Shown here in pieces: positions 1-9,151 of a stretch of 64,000 nt of DNA. The notes beneath the pieces are model-generated. The model was not told where the DNA came from and did no database searches. It saw only the letters and a list, made by a program, of their open reading frames with translations. Made by a program: the position numbers and the translations under genes. Source of the DNA: Massilia sp. BJB1822. Its GTDB lineage: Bacteria; Pseudomonadota; Gammaproteobacteria; Burkholderiales; Burkholderiaceae_D. Each line of letters opens with the position of its first letter. The stretch's first letter is position 1. The stretch covers positions 186,001 through 250,000 of the forward strand of contig NZ_JABWEB010000003.1 in the NCBI RefSeq assembly GCF_013369485.1, written 5' to 3'.

Positions 1-2379
1 GAAAGCCAAAGTCGCCTCGGCTAAGGAGGCCGCGCGGTTTTGAAACTCATCGGGAGTATCAAATCCGCGATTCGACATCAAATAGCTTTCAAGGGCCTTT
101 TGGAGTCGACGTTTTTTCTTGAGTTGCTTAATTAACCATTCGGCTGTAAATTTCTGAACCGTGCGTACCTTGAGATGAGCCCACTCGCTTATTTGTTCAT
201 CGGTCGCAATAAGCAATTGAGCGAGATCGGAAAATGACATCGGAAGGATTAATTTTTGCGATTCATCGCGAATTGGCGAAATGATACTGAGCAACGAGCT
301 AGAGGTGTCCTCCGACTTATCAGGCGCTAATAGGTTAGCTGACATGTCAAATTGCCACGACTTAGTCGTTGTATCGTCTATCACAGATGAATCCGCAAAG
401 ATTACCAAACCTTCTGTATGCATGCCTGCGCGGCCAGCACGTCCGATGAGATTGAGAAAATCTCGTGTCTTGATTCGCTCCCCCGCTTGATAAATACTCG
501 AAACAATTAAATATCTAATCGGAAGATTGACTCCTTGTGCAAGAGTAGAAGTGCATATTACGAACTTCAGCAAACTCTTCTGCATGCCATATTCGACTGC
601 TAATCGAACACCGTGCGGCGTGTTGCCATGATGAACAAAGCAACCTAACTCTGCGGCCTTGAATAGATACGACGCCTCTCCAAAATGCTTGCCAATCAAA
701 GCGGTCATGGCCTTGATTTCGACCTGGTCAGAAAAATTGTTTGGGGCTGGCTTCTGATACTGTCGTGTATAGACCTCAACTATTCGCTTGGCCATGCCCT
801 CCGCAGTATCCTTTTTTCCGCAGAAAACAGCCACCGCACCTTGGGGGACAAGCGAAATTCCCAAGTATAATGAAACGTCCTTGGCGGCGTCCTCTCCTTT
901 TTCAGGGAACTTTCGTTGCTTTTTTTCCTTTGGTTTTTTAAGTAAGTCTTGCTGTTCAATTACCCGTGGCACAAAGTAGTCAAACTTATCCCGGCGCACC
1001 GGCCTTTCATCGAAGAATCGCAATTGACCAGTGGACTCCAACCACGACGCGAATGCAATAGACCGAGCGGTGGGGAAAAGCGTGGTTCCGTCAACTACAA
1101 CTGCCCCTTCGCCAATCAACCAATTCGCTACAGGCTCGGCATTTTTAATTACAGCGGAGATGAGAATGGTTTGAACATTGTGCGGTAGTATGGCCTTCAG
1201 TTCCGTCAGCAATAATTCATACAGAATACCTCTGGACCCGGAATCAAACTGATGGCCCTCGTCGTAGGCCACGAGGCCAATTTGCTGAGACAAAGCGGGC
1301 TGCTGCCTTAATATATACAACAATTTTTCAGGAGTAAGTACCAGAATATATTGTGTAGAAGGTGCTTCGCCCCCGAAGATTTCAGCTATTTCTGCCATAA
1401 AGTCTATTTGCAGAGCGTCGCTAAGCTCGTCGACTTTCACATCATCGGATGCAAACGATTCGCGTAGTGACCCGCCGACCTCGTGGCATAGAGCTCTGAA
1501 AGGTACGACGACAACCGCAAGCTTCGCACGTCCAGATAGGAAGGCGCTCCTCAAAATGATTTCCAGCGAACGTGTTTTCCCCGCGCTGGTAGGCATTTGC
1601 ACCAAGCCTGAAAGACCGTTATAGATGCCTTTCATACCTAACAAAACTTGAGAAGGCCAAAGCTCTTTTGGGAAGTGGGGGCGCTGCAGCGCAGTGGCCC
1701 ATAGTGAAGCGGGCAAACCAGTGTAACGCGGCAGCAATTCCCAAGAAGATGCCTCGACACGCATTGCAGCCACCGCCACCACCAAATCAGTGAAAAGCAA
1801 ATTCCTTGCTGTTCCCCATTGGTACACAGCCTGCCGTAACTCTGAAAACGATTTATGCAATGCACTAGCACCCGGGAATCCTGAGATAAAATGACTCGAA
1901 ATCTCAACAGAAAGGTCGAGAGTCTTTGCTGAAAAGGCGCCGAAGCCCGTTAGCGGCTCAGTCCACTTTGCGTTCAACAACCAACGCAGAAAATTCTCAA
2001 CAATATCGTTGTCCGCAGCACTCACCAGCCTCTTAGCAAGAACAAAACTGCTGCCTGGACGTTCAGCAAGATAATAAGCGGCGGATGCCAGTAAGAGAAC
2101 ATCCTGTTCGAGGGCGCCATCAAACTTTGATGCAAGATAGGCGTCAAAGAATTTTGCTGCGAATTGAAGCTCCTCACCCGGAAAAATCTCGGCATCAGGA
2201 GCGTTAGCTATTTCAGCCGCATAATCGCCAAGAATACCTATAGTCAGTAAAAATAATGAGGCTGGCTCGACTCCATCGGGGATTGCAATATGGTGAGACT
2301 CGTCAATTCCGAGCTCATACATCTTCCCCTTTGACCGTGTAATCTTTAGAACATTCTGACTTCGAAACTCAGGCTTCAT
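1..2379 (-). CDS. hamB: HamB-like SF2 helicase of a Hachiman defence system (partial, runs off left edge)
   Basis: The minus-strand frame is open from an ATG at 2379 to base 1 (793 codons) without a stop, so the C-terminus lies outside the window. I see helicase motifs in order: Walker A MPTSAGKT near residue 261, a DEGH box (GLVAYDEGHQFDS) near residue 370, and motif VI (IGRAGRAGM) near residue 645. The start overlaps the end of the upstream gene by 11 bp, so the two are translationally coupled. Family knowledge: Hachiman is a two-gene anti-phage system, HamA (DUF1837 nuclease) plus the HamB helicase. The assignment rests on the helicase motifs and the adjacent HamA-like protein. It could be another DEAD/DEAH helicase only if the partner call is wrong. 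Confidence 0.88.
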   Translation of the reverse strand, partial: MKPEFRSQNVLKITRSKGKMYELGIDESHHIAIPDGVEPASLFLLTIGILGDYAAEIANAPDAEIFPGEELQFAAKFFDAYLASKFDGALEQDVLLLASAAYYLAERPGSSFVLAKRLVSAADNDIVENFLRWLLNAKWTEPLTGFGAFSAKTLDLSVEISSHFISGFPGASALHKSFSELRQAVYQWGTARNLLFTDLVVAVAAMRVEASSWELLPRYTGLPASLWATALQRPHFPKELWPSQVLLGMKGIYNGLSGLVQMPTSAGKTRSLEIILRSAFLSGRAKLAVVVVPFRALCHEVGGSLRESFASDDVKVDELSDALQIDFMAEIAEIFGGEAPSTQYILVLTPEKLLYILRQQPALSQQIGLVAYDEGHQFDSGSRGILYELLLTELKAILPHNVQTILISAVIKNAEPVANWLIGEGAVVVDGTTLFPTARSIAFASWLESTGQLRFFDERPVRRDKFDYFVPRVIEQQDLLKKPKEKKQRKFPEKGEDAAKDVSLYLGISLVPQGAVAVFCGKKDTAEGMAKRIVEVYTRQYQKPAPNNFSDQVEIKAMTALIGKHFGEASYLFKAAELGCFVHHGNTPHGVRLAVEYGMQKSLLKFVICTSTLAQGVNLPIRYLIVSSIYQAGERIKTRDFLNLIGRAGRAGMHTEGLVIFADSSVIDDTTTKSWQFDMSANLLAPDKSEDTSSSLLSIISPIRDESQKLILPMSFSDLAQLLIATDEQISEWAHLKVRTVQKFTAEWLIKQLKKKRRLQKALESYLMSNRGFDTPDEFQNRAASLAEATLAF

Positions 2380-3187
2380 TCGCAGCTCGCTCGTAAATGG
2401 CATGAGCCAAGGCCATAAGGCCAGAACCCTTGACAACAACTAGTTGTAGATTTTCTTTGTTGACGTGATTCGAAACAGTTGAAGACTTCAATTTTGTTTC
2501 GTCAAATGCTGCAGCTGAAAGCATCGCTGCTGCACCCGATTTGTATATAAAGGGCCTGTCATCTTTATTTTGAAACCGTGCAATCAAGCTAATTTTCTCG
2601 TCGTCATCACCTTTAATAAATCGACGCTTAGTTGCGTTCAATGAAATGGCTGCACGCAAATAGTCTTTGTCCGAGTGGTCAATTGCTTCCTGGAGTTTTG
2701 CGTTATAAGTGGTTTCGGATAATTGAGCTTTTACCTCAAAAGTTAGCAGCTCATCACTAGGGTGTGCCTTTCCTAAGCTCACAACCTTGAATCCAAGAAT
2801 GTCGACCCCTTTTGCTGATTCGTTCCGGCTTTCCTTTTCGCTGTACTTCCCGCGAGGCACCCAATAACCAAGTATGTGCTCAACGTAGTCGGAAATTAAC
2901 AGCTCCGCGAAGTCGCCTGCACGGATAGACGGACCTGGCGCAACTTTTCCATCAGGAAAGGCAAAGTCTAAGAGGTATTGGGAACGGGTAAGCCCTGTAC
3001 CATCCCGTAAAGCATCTATGTCGGAATCAAGGCAGTAGTTTTGGCGGAATCGCCTTGCCCAGTCCTTCAAACAGGCGTCATCACAAGGCGGGACCGCGAG
3101 CTCCCAGATGGGGATAGATTGTCCGTCATCAGTTAGGAGAACCTTGCCCGTGTTTGTAAGTAGTTTTAGGTAGGCTGGCGAGCTCAT
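2369..3187 (-). CDS. hamA: HamA-like DUF1837 nuclease of a Hachiman defence system
   Basis: A 272-aa protein encoded directly upstream of, and overlapping, the helicase gene. The core has the spacing of a PD-(D/E)xK-type nuclease: E95 in GDFAELL, D129 in KGVDILGF and E151-x-K153 in LTFEVKAQL. This matches the DUF1837 family that forms the effector half of Hachiman, which is held in check by the helicase and released on DNA damage or phage replication (established for the family, not shown here). No signal peptide or membrane segment is visible, so it should be cytoplasmic. The Shine-Dalgarno sequence before the ATG is weak. A 163-bp gap separates it from the recombinase-like gene, so the pair probably has its own promoter. 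Confidence 0.85.
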   Translation of the reverse strand: MSSPAYLKLLTNTGKVLLTDDGQSIPIWELAVPPCDDACLKDWARRFRQNYCLDSDIDALRDGTGLTRSQYLLDFAFPDGKVAPGPSIRAGDFAELLISDYVEHILGYWVPRGKYSEKESRNESAKGVDILGFKVVSLGKAHPSDELLTFEVKAQLSETTYNAKLQEAIDHSDKDYLRAAISLNATKRRFIKGDDDEKISLIARFQNKDDRPFIYKSGAAAMLSAAAFDETKLKSSTVSNHVNKENLQLVVVKGSGLMALAHAIYERAANEA

Positions 3188-3350
3188 ATTGGAACGCGAA
3201 CGAGGCGCGATGGATATATGTCTCGTGCCATTTTACAAGTGCCGTTACCCAAACGGAAAATTTTGTGTTGATTGCAAATTGATAGAAAACTCCGACGCTA
3301 TGCTTTAGACATCGGGCGCCAAGGTATCGAGTCTGTTGTGCAAAACGTTG

Positions 3351-4622
3351 TCAAGGGCGATTGAATCGATCTTGCCATGTGCAGCTAAGTTCTTCGAACG
3401 CTTCTAGGCAAATTTCTGCAGAAAATGTCATACGTTTGGGAAGGTACGCTTTGCTAATCGGCGTCGCCAGCCAGCAAGCGCCCAGCAGATGCCAGCACCA
3501 ATTCTTCGGTGTACTGAGATAGGTGGTATGTATTTCAAACGCATGCTTGAGCCAGTGAATCGTGGCGCCCGATAAGCGCCGCGCGGCAGGTTTGTCGCCG
3601 CCGGATTCGGCCAGTGCTGCCGCTCGAAGAAACACCTCCCGCGTGTGCACCCGGACGGTCTCCGCCGACACACCCCCTTGGCTTTCGTTCCAATCTTGCG
3701 TGTCGCGGCCAGACGCAATTACAGGGCAGTTTTCTCTAAAAGTACCAGCACTGCTCACGAGTCCTCGACCATCAAGGTAGCGCTCTAGAACCGCTTGAAC
3801 CGGTGGTAGCAGAATAATCTCGCGAATGTTCGGCGAACGTCCTTCTACATACAGTTTCCATATGGGTGTGGTATCTGTGGATATGATCTCTATCGACGAA
3901 GTGAGCAATGAGCAGATCTCACCGGGCTTCATGTCTGCGAAATAGGCCAGGTAAAGAAGCGCTCTCGTCCTCAAATCGAAATACTTAGTACCGCATGGAT
4001 TGAGCTCGTCCAGTGCTTTTCTGACATAAGTCCATTCGACCAACGTGACGATACTGGCACGCCGTTCCAATGCCGTTGCGGGCGCCGTATTTTTCCTATC
4101 AATACTTCCTGGTGCCAACGCGGCACCACGCAATATGCTTTCAGACAAGTAGCCGCATGTTTCAAGCCACTTGAACAAAGACAGAATTATGCGAAGCGCG
4201 TGCTTGCAGCTACGCGGAGATAACGGGCCCCGGAACGGCCGCCAGGAATCCTCTTCACGGCGAACGGTGCCCGCACACAGCCAGCGCTCCCGCGGTTGTG
4301 GATCAAGCAAGAAGGTCCTAAAGTCGCTAAGGTCCTGGTCGTTGAGCGCCGCTAAAGGTTTCCCTTGCTCCAGCGTGGCCCAAAGGAGGCAGCGCTCAGC
4401 CTCAAGGCGATAGCTCCTGGCGGTCGCATCGCTTTTGGCAACTTCGGCGAGCCACATTTGGATTGCTTCGACATCGTTGTGGGCCTCGATCCGAATCTTG
4501 AATAGAACACTCCCGCGCGGCAACAACGATCCGTCCAAATGTGCTGGCAGTTTCAGACGTTCAAGCGGTGCGACTTTTGGCTGCCAAGGCTCAGGCGTAA
4601 AATCGGTTGGCTGTTCATTCAT
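3351..4622 (-). CDS. tyrosine-recombinase-like protein with altered catalytic residues, attached to the transposition module
   Basis: About 423 aa when started at the ATG at 4622, which lies 11 bp after the tniQ stop and has a GAGG Shine-Dalgarno 6 nt upstream; a longer frame to 4745 would overlap tniQ by 112 bp and is less likely. The N-terminal half looks like a SAM-like core-binding domain. The C-terminal half has the tyrosine-recombinase layout, with a MKPGEI segment near residue 232, HWLKHAF near 356-362, LLGACWL near 379 and a candidate nucleophile Y393 in SKAYLPK. Both positions that are normally catalytic Arg (in LRxxE and HxLRH) are Lys here. It may be a divergent recombinase, or a protein that binds DNA without cutting. 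Its position suggests it is part of the element, possibly a resolvase. Confidence 0.7.
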   Translation of the reverse strand: MNEQPTDFTPEPWQPKVAPLERLKLPAHLDGSLLPRGSVLFKIRIEAHNDVEAIQMWLAEVAKSDATARSYRLEAERCLLWATLEQGKPLAALNDQDLSDFRTFLLDPQPRERWLCAGTVRREEDSWRPFRGPLSPRSCKHALRIILSLFKWLETCGYLSESILRGAALAPGSIDRKNTAPATALERRASIVTLVEWTYVRKALDELNPCGTKYFDLRTRALLYLAYFADMKPGEICSLLTSSIEIISTDTTPIWKLYVEGRSPNIREIILLPPVQAVLERYLDGRGLVSSAGTFRENCPVIASGRDTQDWNESQGGVSAETVRVHTREVFLRAAALAESGGDKPAARRLSGATIHWLKHAFEIHTTYLSTPKNWCWHLLGACWLATPISKAYLPKRMTFSAEICLEAFEELSCTWQDRFNRP

Positions 4623-4633
4623 CGGGTCCTCGC

Positions 4634-6112
4634 TCAAGGAGGCAGTATGACCGGATTCCCCGCGAGCCCAGCAGAAGACGAGCCACACCTGCAACACGCC
4701 AACAACTTCTGCAACCCGTTCGTTGGACCCACTACATGAAGCCAATCCTCGCCTTTTCCGAGCGGCTGTTTTTCAAATACTGCGGCAACGCTCGGTGGCA
4801 CAGGCGAGTTGAGGGGGCTAAGAAGCTTGGCAAATTCCACGTAAAGCTCCATAGTGCGGGCGCCGTCACGCTCTGCAGCGGTCGCGAGTGCCATCGCCCT
4901 TTCCCACCAGTCACAAACGATTTCGGCCGCCGCGTGAAAACCTCGCAGCACGAAATGCGCCCACACTGAATCGTCTCCGGCGCCACGCCAAGGCCAGTTC
5001 CGGGCGACCTCCAGTAACGACAAGTCTCTATTGCAAGAAGGATGTGCTATCACGATACTTTCAGCTTGCTCGAACCGGAGTCGCCATAACCAGATGGTTT
5101 GTAGGTACGGACACTTTTCTAGAGAAAGCCAAAGTATCCCGTTTCTTATGTCGACTTCATCCCGCTCTGGAAACAGTACCTGCCGTCGGAGGACATGACC
5201 TGGTAGTTGCTTGAGCATGTGACGACGAATTGATTTGTAGATTTGGCGTTGTGGCCGCAGGTCGGTCGGGGTGCTAAGGGCTTGTGGGTCTAAGGTGACA
5301 GACCCTCGCCCGCTTGACACGGAAATTTGTCGTGCTGGTTGTACAAATAGTTCTTCATCCAGGTCAGAAGTTGCCACAATACGCCGAAGTGCTGCAGAAG
5401 TAGCGATGCGCTTCTCGCGCTCTTCCGCCTCGCCGAGCCATGGGCCGAACCATTCTTGCCAATGCACCCAATTGAACTTTGCTCGCTTTACTTTCAGCAG
5501 GAAGCGAACCAGTGGCAGCAAAGACTTTTCCGCTTGTTCGTGCAGTTGGCTGCACTTCCACGCCCGCGGATCAAACTTTTCACCGTACGGGGTTCCGCAA
5601 GCTGGACAGCAAAAGGGACTTTCCATGGCATCAGCTGTTAGCGCATAGCGTGGGGTCGGGGCATAACACGTTCGGCACGCTGACAACAGCGCCGTTCGGT
5701 GTATCGGGCAGATTGACAGGGCATCCATCTGAAATAGAAGCGACTGATAACCATACCGGATGCATTCGGGACAAAAACGGAAATGCGCGTCGGACGCCAG
5801 CTGTCGGTCAAAGTGACCGACATATCGGCATATGTCCCGTCTTGCAATTAGAGCTCCAATCGTTGGTAGGGGGTTCAATCGTGCGACACGGCTCCACCCT
5901 GGGACAAGGAATGATCTACTATGTTGCCGCTGCGCGCAGCTGTTCACAAGCGATTTCCCGCAAATGGATCTGGAGGCTAAGGGAGCACTCAGTGAATTTG
6001 CCCAGGTAAACTTCATGGCCAGCGTCATCCCTCCTTCGTGCGGTCCGGCCCATTCCGCAATCCAAGCAATTGGATTGTCGGTGGCATCGTAAATACGAGG
6101 GATTTCAGTCAC
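4634..6112 (-). CDS. tniQ: TniQ-family target-selection protein of a Tn7-like transposon
   Basis: A 492-aa protein whose GTG start overlaps the tniB stop (GTGA). The zinc-binding region is clear: FCPECIRYG, then SICPIHRTALLSAC with further Cys, then FCCPACGTPYGE. These are the CxxC and CxxH patterns of the TniQ/TnsD family. In Tn7-like elements TniQ/TnsD recognises the target and recruits the AAA+ regulator and transposase. At 492 aa it is long enough to have a DNA-binding C-terminal region, unlike the short CRISPR-associated TniQ forms, so it probably directs the element to a specific site. Part of the four-gene transposition operon. Confidence 0.85.
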   Translation of the reverse strand: MTEIPRIYDATDNPIAWIAEWAGPHEGGMTLAMKFTWANSLSAPLASRSICGKSLVNSCAQRQHSRSFLVPGWSRVARLNPLPTIGALIARRDICRYVGHFDRQLASDAHFRFCPECIRYGYQSLLFQMDALSICPIHRTALLSACRTCYAPTPRYALTADAMESPFCCPACGTPYGEKFDPRAWKCSQLHEQAEKSLLPLVRFLLKVKRAKFNWVHWQEWFGPWLGEAEEREKRIATSAALRRIVATSDLDEELFVQPARQISVSSGRGSVTLDPQALSTPTDLRPQRQIYKSIRRHMLKQLPGHVLRRQVLFPERDEVDIRNGILWLSLEKCPYLQTIWLWRLRFEQAESIVIAHPSCNRDLSLLEVARNWPWRGAGDDSVWAHFVLRGFHAAAEIVCDWWERAMALATAAERDGARTMELYVEFAKLLSPLNSPVPPSVAAVFEKQPLGKGEDWLHVVGPTNGLQKLLACCRCGSSSAGLAGNPVILPP

Positions 6113-7161
6113 GTGACAACCTCGTCAGAGGGACCGGGCGGAGGAACCGCCAACGTGGCTTCCGAGGAATACGTCACTCCCAGTGTTTGAATGAATCCCG
6201 AGCGTGCAATTGCCTCTGCCCACATTTCGTAAGTCCCATGAAAGCCAGCTCGGTCCCACTCCGACTGGGCCATTAGAAATTTCCGGACAGACACGGCGAT
6301 CCATTTCATTCCAATTTGTTTTACACCGCCGTGAGCGCGTGCTGCTTTCTGGAAGGAATCCCACACAAGTGCCGCTTCCTGCTCGAGGCGCCAGCCGTCT
6401 CGAAAGGCGATTGGCATGAAGAATTCGCTGAAACTGACACCACTTCCTGGTGGATACTCGGAAATTTCCACGTCGTCGTAGCACCTTCCTGTCGCGGAGA
6501 AGTCAGCCATCGAGGTCACTCCTTGAAACTCATACTGGAGTACCATGAATCTCCCCACGAGATCAGTGCGCCCGGCCTGTAATAGTGTGACGCGGGTATT
6601 CGCTAGTGCCGGCGCACCGAATAAGTTAACGAGCAGTACCACGTCAGCGAACAGCGCCAAGTCGTTTGATACATCCCGCAGGGCTGTTAGCTCAGGCTCG
6701 GCCCAGTTTTGGGCCTCGTCAACGAAGAGGACAATCCTGTCGCTGTTCCTTGACTCAGCGAGCGTCCACAGAAAGCGGACCATTTTGTTCCGCAAATCTC
6801 TGGCCTTTCCTGGCCCGGTAGGTACCCGGGTACAACCTTCGAGCAACTCAGAAAAGAAGGTCATCTCCGAAAAAGTGCTGTGTTCCTTCGCATTAGTGCA
6901 AAGCACCGGGACCTCAGGAAAGGCCGTCGCCAATTGATCCGCCAGCACTGAGATCGCAAACGTTTTGCCGAAACGAGAATAGGCGACAAAAGACACCCCC
7001 GCGTCACGCTCTGTAACTGCCTCAGCGATCTCTGCATATGCCCGTTGTATTGATGGTGTTGGTAACCGGGCTTGGTTGCAAACAACTGGATGTGAACTCA
7101 ACAACTTAAGGTTTGCGGCGGAGGGCCGTTGCGCCCCCAAATCGTTGGAATCTGTCGGCAT
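6109..7161 (-). CDS. tniB: TniB/TnsC-like AAA+ ATPase of a Tn7-like transposon
   Basis: About 350 aa from the ATG at 7161, preceded by TGGAGG; a GTG at 7188 overlaps the tniA stop and is the alternative. The ATPase core shows a P-loop ending in RFGKTFAIS (residues about 62-70) and a Walker B strand RIVLFVDEAQNW about 90 residues later. The first glycine of the usual GxxxxGKT is missing (VAYSRFGKT). In Tn7-like systems this protein forms an ATP-dependent filament that links TniQ at the target to the transposase. Tight overlaps with tniA and tniQ show a single transcript. Confidence 0.86.
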   Translation of the reverse strand: MPTDSNDLGAQRPSAANLKLLSSHPVVCNQARLPTPSIQRAYAEIAEAVTERDAGVSFVAYSRFGKTFAISVLADQLATAFPEVPVLCTNAKEHSTFSEMTFFSELLEGCTRVPTGPGKARDLRNKMVRFLWTLAESRNSDRIVLFVDEAQNWAEPELTALRDVSNDLALFADVVLLVNLFGAPALANTRVTLLQAGRTDLVGRFMVLQYEFQGVTSMADFSATGRCYDDVEISEYPPGSGVSFSEFFMPIAFRDGWRLEQEAALVWDSFQKAARAHGGVKQIGMKWIAVSVRKFLMAQSEWDRAGFHGTYEMWAEAIARSGFIQTLGVTYSSEATLAVPPPGPSDEVVT

Positions 7162-7184
7162 CGTATGCCTCCATTTCTCGTTAA

Positions 7185-9149
7185 TCACTTCACAATGGTC
7201 TTCCAGACTGGGGGTTTAACAAGCCGCGACGGTGTAGCCGGCGAAAGCTGAGGTGGAACTTCCTGAGGTGGTACCGGCGACGCTTCGGGAACCGGTAGGC
7301 CAGAATCGTGCGCCAAGCGCGCGACTTTAGTCGCTGATTTCGAGACTTTATGCGGGCGTTTTTTGGCGTCTGCGTACGCGGCGTTCGCGACGTATGCTAG
7401 TAACGCCTCGATCGGGTCTTCCCCCGTATGGAGCAACAGCTCGCCAGATGAGCGTAGTGAGTTGACCAATTTACGCATCTCTCGCGTATGCTTCGTTCGC
7501 GCCCATCCACCACTTGCCAACAGTACCCCCAACTCTTCACCTGAGGCAAAGTAGGCACGGACTGTACGCAGGTCACTCTCATCGATGTGAACCAGCAACC
7601 CATGTCCGATCAACGCCATCGATTTGCCGAGAAGTGGATTGGTGTAATTAATACGATCGATACAGATATACGGTCGCTTTCCCTTCTTCTTGTTGCCCCG
7701 TACTGTCCTCCGCTCGACGACAATGCCAAGGTCAGGTTGACATGCAGTTGGTGGTGGCAAGGGGCGCGGCAAAAAAGTTGGAGGGGAGCCATGCAAATGC
7801 TCACGCAAAACGGAGAGCGGCGCTCGGTTGCCTAGTGCCTCGTTCGGTGTAACGTTGTAGTTGGCCATCAGCACATCGATGATATCGAACAATATCTCCC
7901 ATTCGATCTTCGCTGCGACCGCTTTGCGCACAGGATCATCCCGCCGCGGATCATTTGGTCCAGTCCCAGTGGTAGACGGCAGCCGCTGAAAGCCGTACTT
8001 CTCAAGTGTCTGCATTAGCCTTTCCAGCAGGCCACGATGGTCCCATCTACCAATTGCTCCATATGTCACCATACATCCGATGCGTCTGCGAGCACGTTCC
8101 GCGATCGCCTTGGCGAAGTGCGCCGCCGCATTGTCGACGCTTAACGTGTTCCACCCGCATCCAGACAGCTCGGGAAATACACCGGAGGGCAGGCCGGCAT
8201 TCGGCAAATAAGTCATGCCAGGCACTCGCAATTGGCGTGGCTGCCACGTCATCAACGCCGATTTCAGAGCGCTTTCAATTGTCCCGGCAGAACACTCGGT
8301 GCGGATCCCAACGCTGTAACCCAGGATTGCACGACATTCAAATTCAAGCACTGGCACAATCCAAAGCCGCTCCATTGGAACCCACTGAGGGCCCGCTGGA
8401 CCAGGAATGCGGACTGTTCCAATGCAGTCGATCTTGTGGGCGTCGAGGCCCACAAGATCGTATGGCGCGATCGACTGAATCCGCCGCGGGTATCCGGTTC
8501 CTACTCTCAGGCGCGAGACAGCATCGGCGCCGAATCGAGCGCGGGTTCCTTCGGCCAAATTTGACTCGATCAGATCCGCCATGTAACGCTCAACAGAGCG
8601 CCTCGCCTGGGACTTCGAGTTCAGCGGATAGTCATCCCGCGTTAGTCCGGCTTCGTCGCAGAGCCTCACCAACGTTGCGTGAACTGTTTTGGCTGCGATT
8701 TTCGCCTCGTGGACAACGCCGCGCTTGTTTCGCTTGAGGACTAGCGTGTCGAGCTTTTCTCTGAAATCTGGGTGTGCGTCAAGGAAGGCCGAAAAAGAGC
8801 CAACGTAGCCTCTTGCCCGACCCGGTCGACCGGTCGGGAGCTCAGCCTCGCGCCGGTACGGATCGATGCGCTCGTTTTTCAATAGGCCCGCCCAACCCAT
8901 AATGCTGCCGTCCGGTGAGAGAGCTGTGCAACGGTTCAGGGCGCGAATGATCTCCTCCGGCGCCACATCCTGCTCTTTGCTGATCGCTGTCAACTGACCA
9001 GTTACGATATAGGCGTCGATGGCGCGCTGCATGCGCCCAAAGCGTCGGCCTTCTTGCTCGCCTAATGCACTCACATCAACGCTGCGCCACAATCGAGTAT
9101 CCCGCAACTCCTGGGGTAACGTACGAAAAGTCCAGCGACGAGTCCCCAT
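7185..9149 (-). CDS. tniA: TniA/TnsB-like DDE transposase
   Basis: A 654-aa Mu/Tn7-type transposase with an N-terminal helical DNA-binding region and an rve-type catalytic core. The DDE triad can be placed as D236 (GLDAHKID), D339 (LSVDNAAAH) and E376 (GLLERLMQ), with the D-E spacing of about 36 residues expected for this family. A Mu-type C-terminal beta-barrel region follows, ending in a basic, Pro-rich tail that probably contacts TniB. The gene starts 2 bp after the tnsA-like stop (TGATCATG). It catalyses strand transfer of the element ends and should bind the repeats at 10024-10163. Confidence 0.9.
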   Translation of the reverse strand: MGTRRWTFRTLPQELRDTRLWRSVDVSALGEQEGRRFGRMQRAIDAYIVTGQLTAISKEQDVAPEEIIRALNRCTALSPDGSIMGWAGLLKNERIDPYRREAELPTGRPGRARGYVGSFSAFLDAHPDFREKLDTLVLKRNKRGVVHEAKIAAKTVHATLVRLCDEAGLTRDDYPLNSKSQARRSVERYMADLIESNLAEGTRARFGADAVSRLRVGTGYPRRIQSIAPYDLVGLDAHKIDCIGTVRIPGPAGPQWVPMERLWIVPVLEFECRAILGYSVGIRTECSAGTIESALKSALMTWQPRQLRVPGMTYLPNAGLPSGVFPELSGCGWNTLSVDNAAAHFAKAIAERARRRIGCMVTYGAIGRWDHRGLLERLMQTLEKYGFQRLPSTTGTGPNDPRRDDPVRKAVAAKIEWEILFDIIDVLMANYNVTPNEALGNRAPLSVLREHLHGSPPTFLPRPLPPPTACQPDLGIVVERRTVRGNKKKGKRPYICIDRINYTNPLLGKSMALIGHGLLVHIDESDLRTVRAYFASGEELGVLLASGGWARTKHTREMRKLVNSLRSSGELLLHTGEDPIEALLAYVANAAYADAKKRPHKVSKSATKVARLAHDSGLPVPEASPVPPQEVPPQLSPATPSRLVKPPVWKTIVK

Positions 9150-9151
9150 GA

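Noticed and set aside
3351..4745. The longer form of the recombinase-like gene
   Set aside because: It would overlap tniQ by 112 bp, while an ATG right after the tniQ stop has a Shine-Dalgarno.
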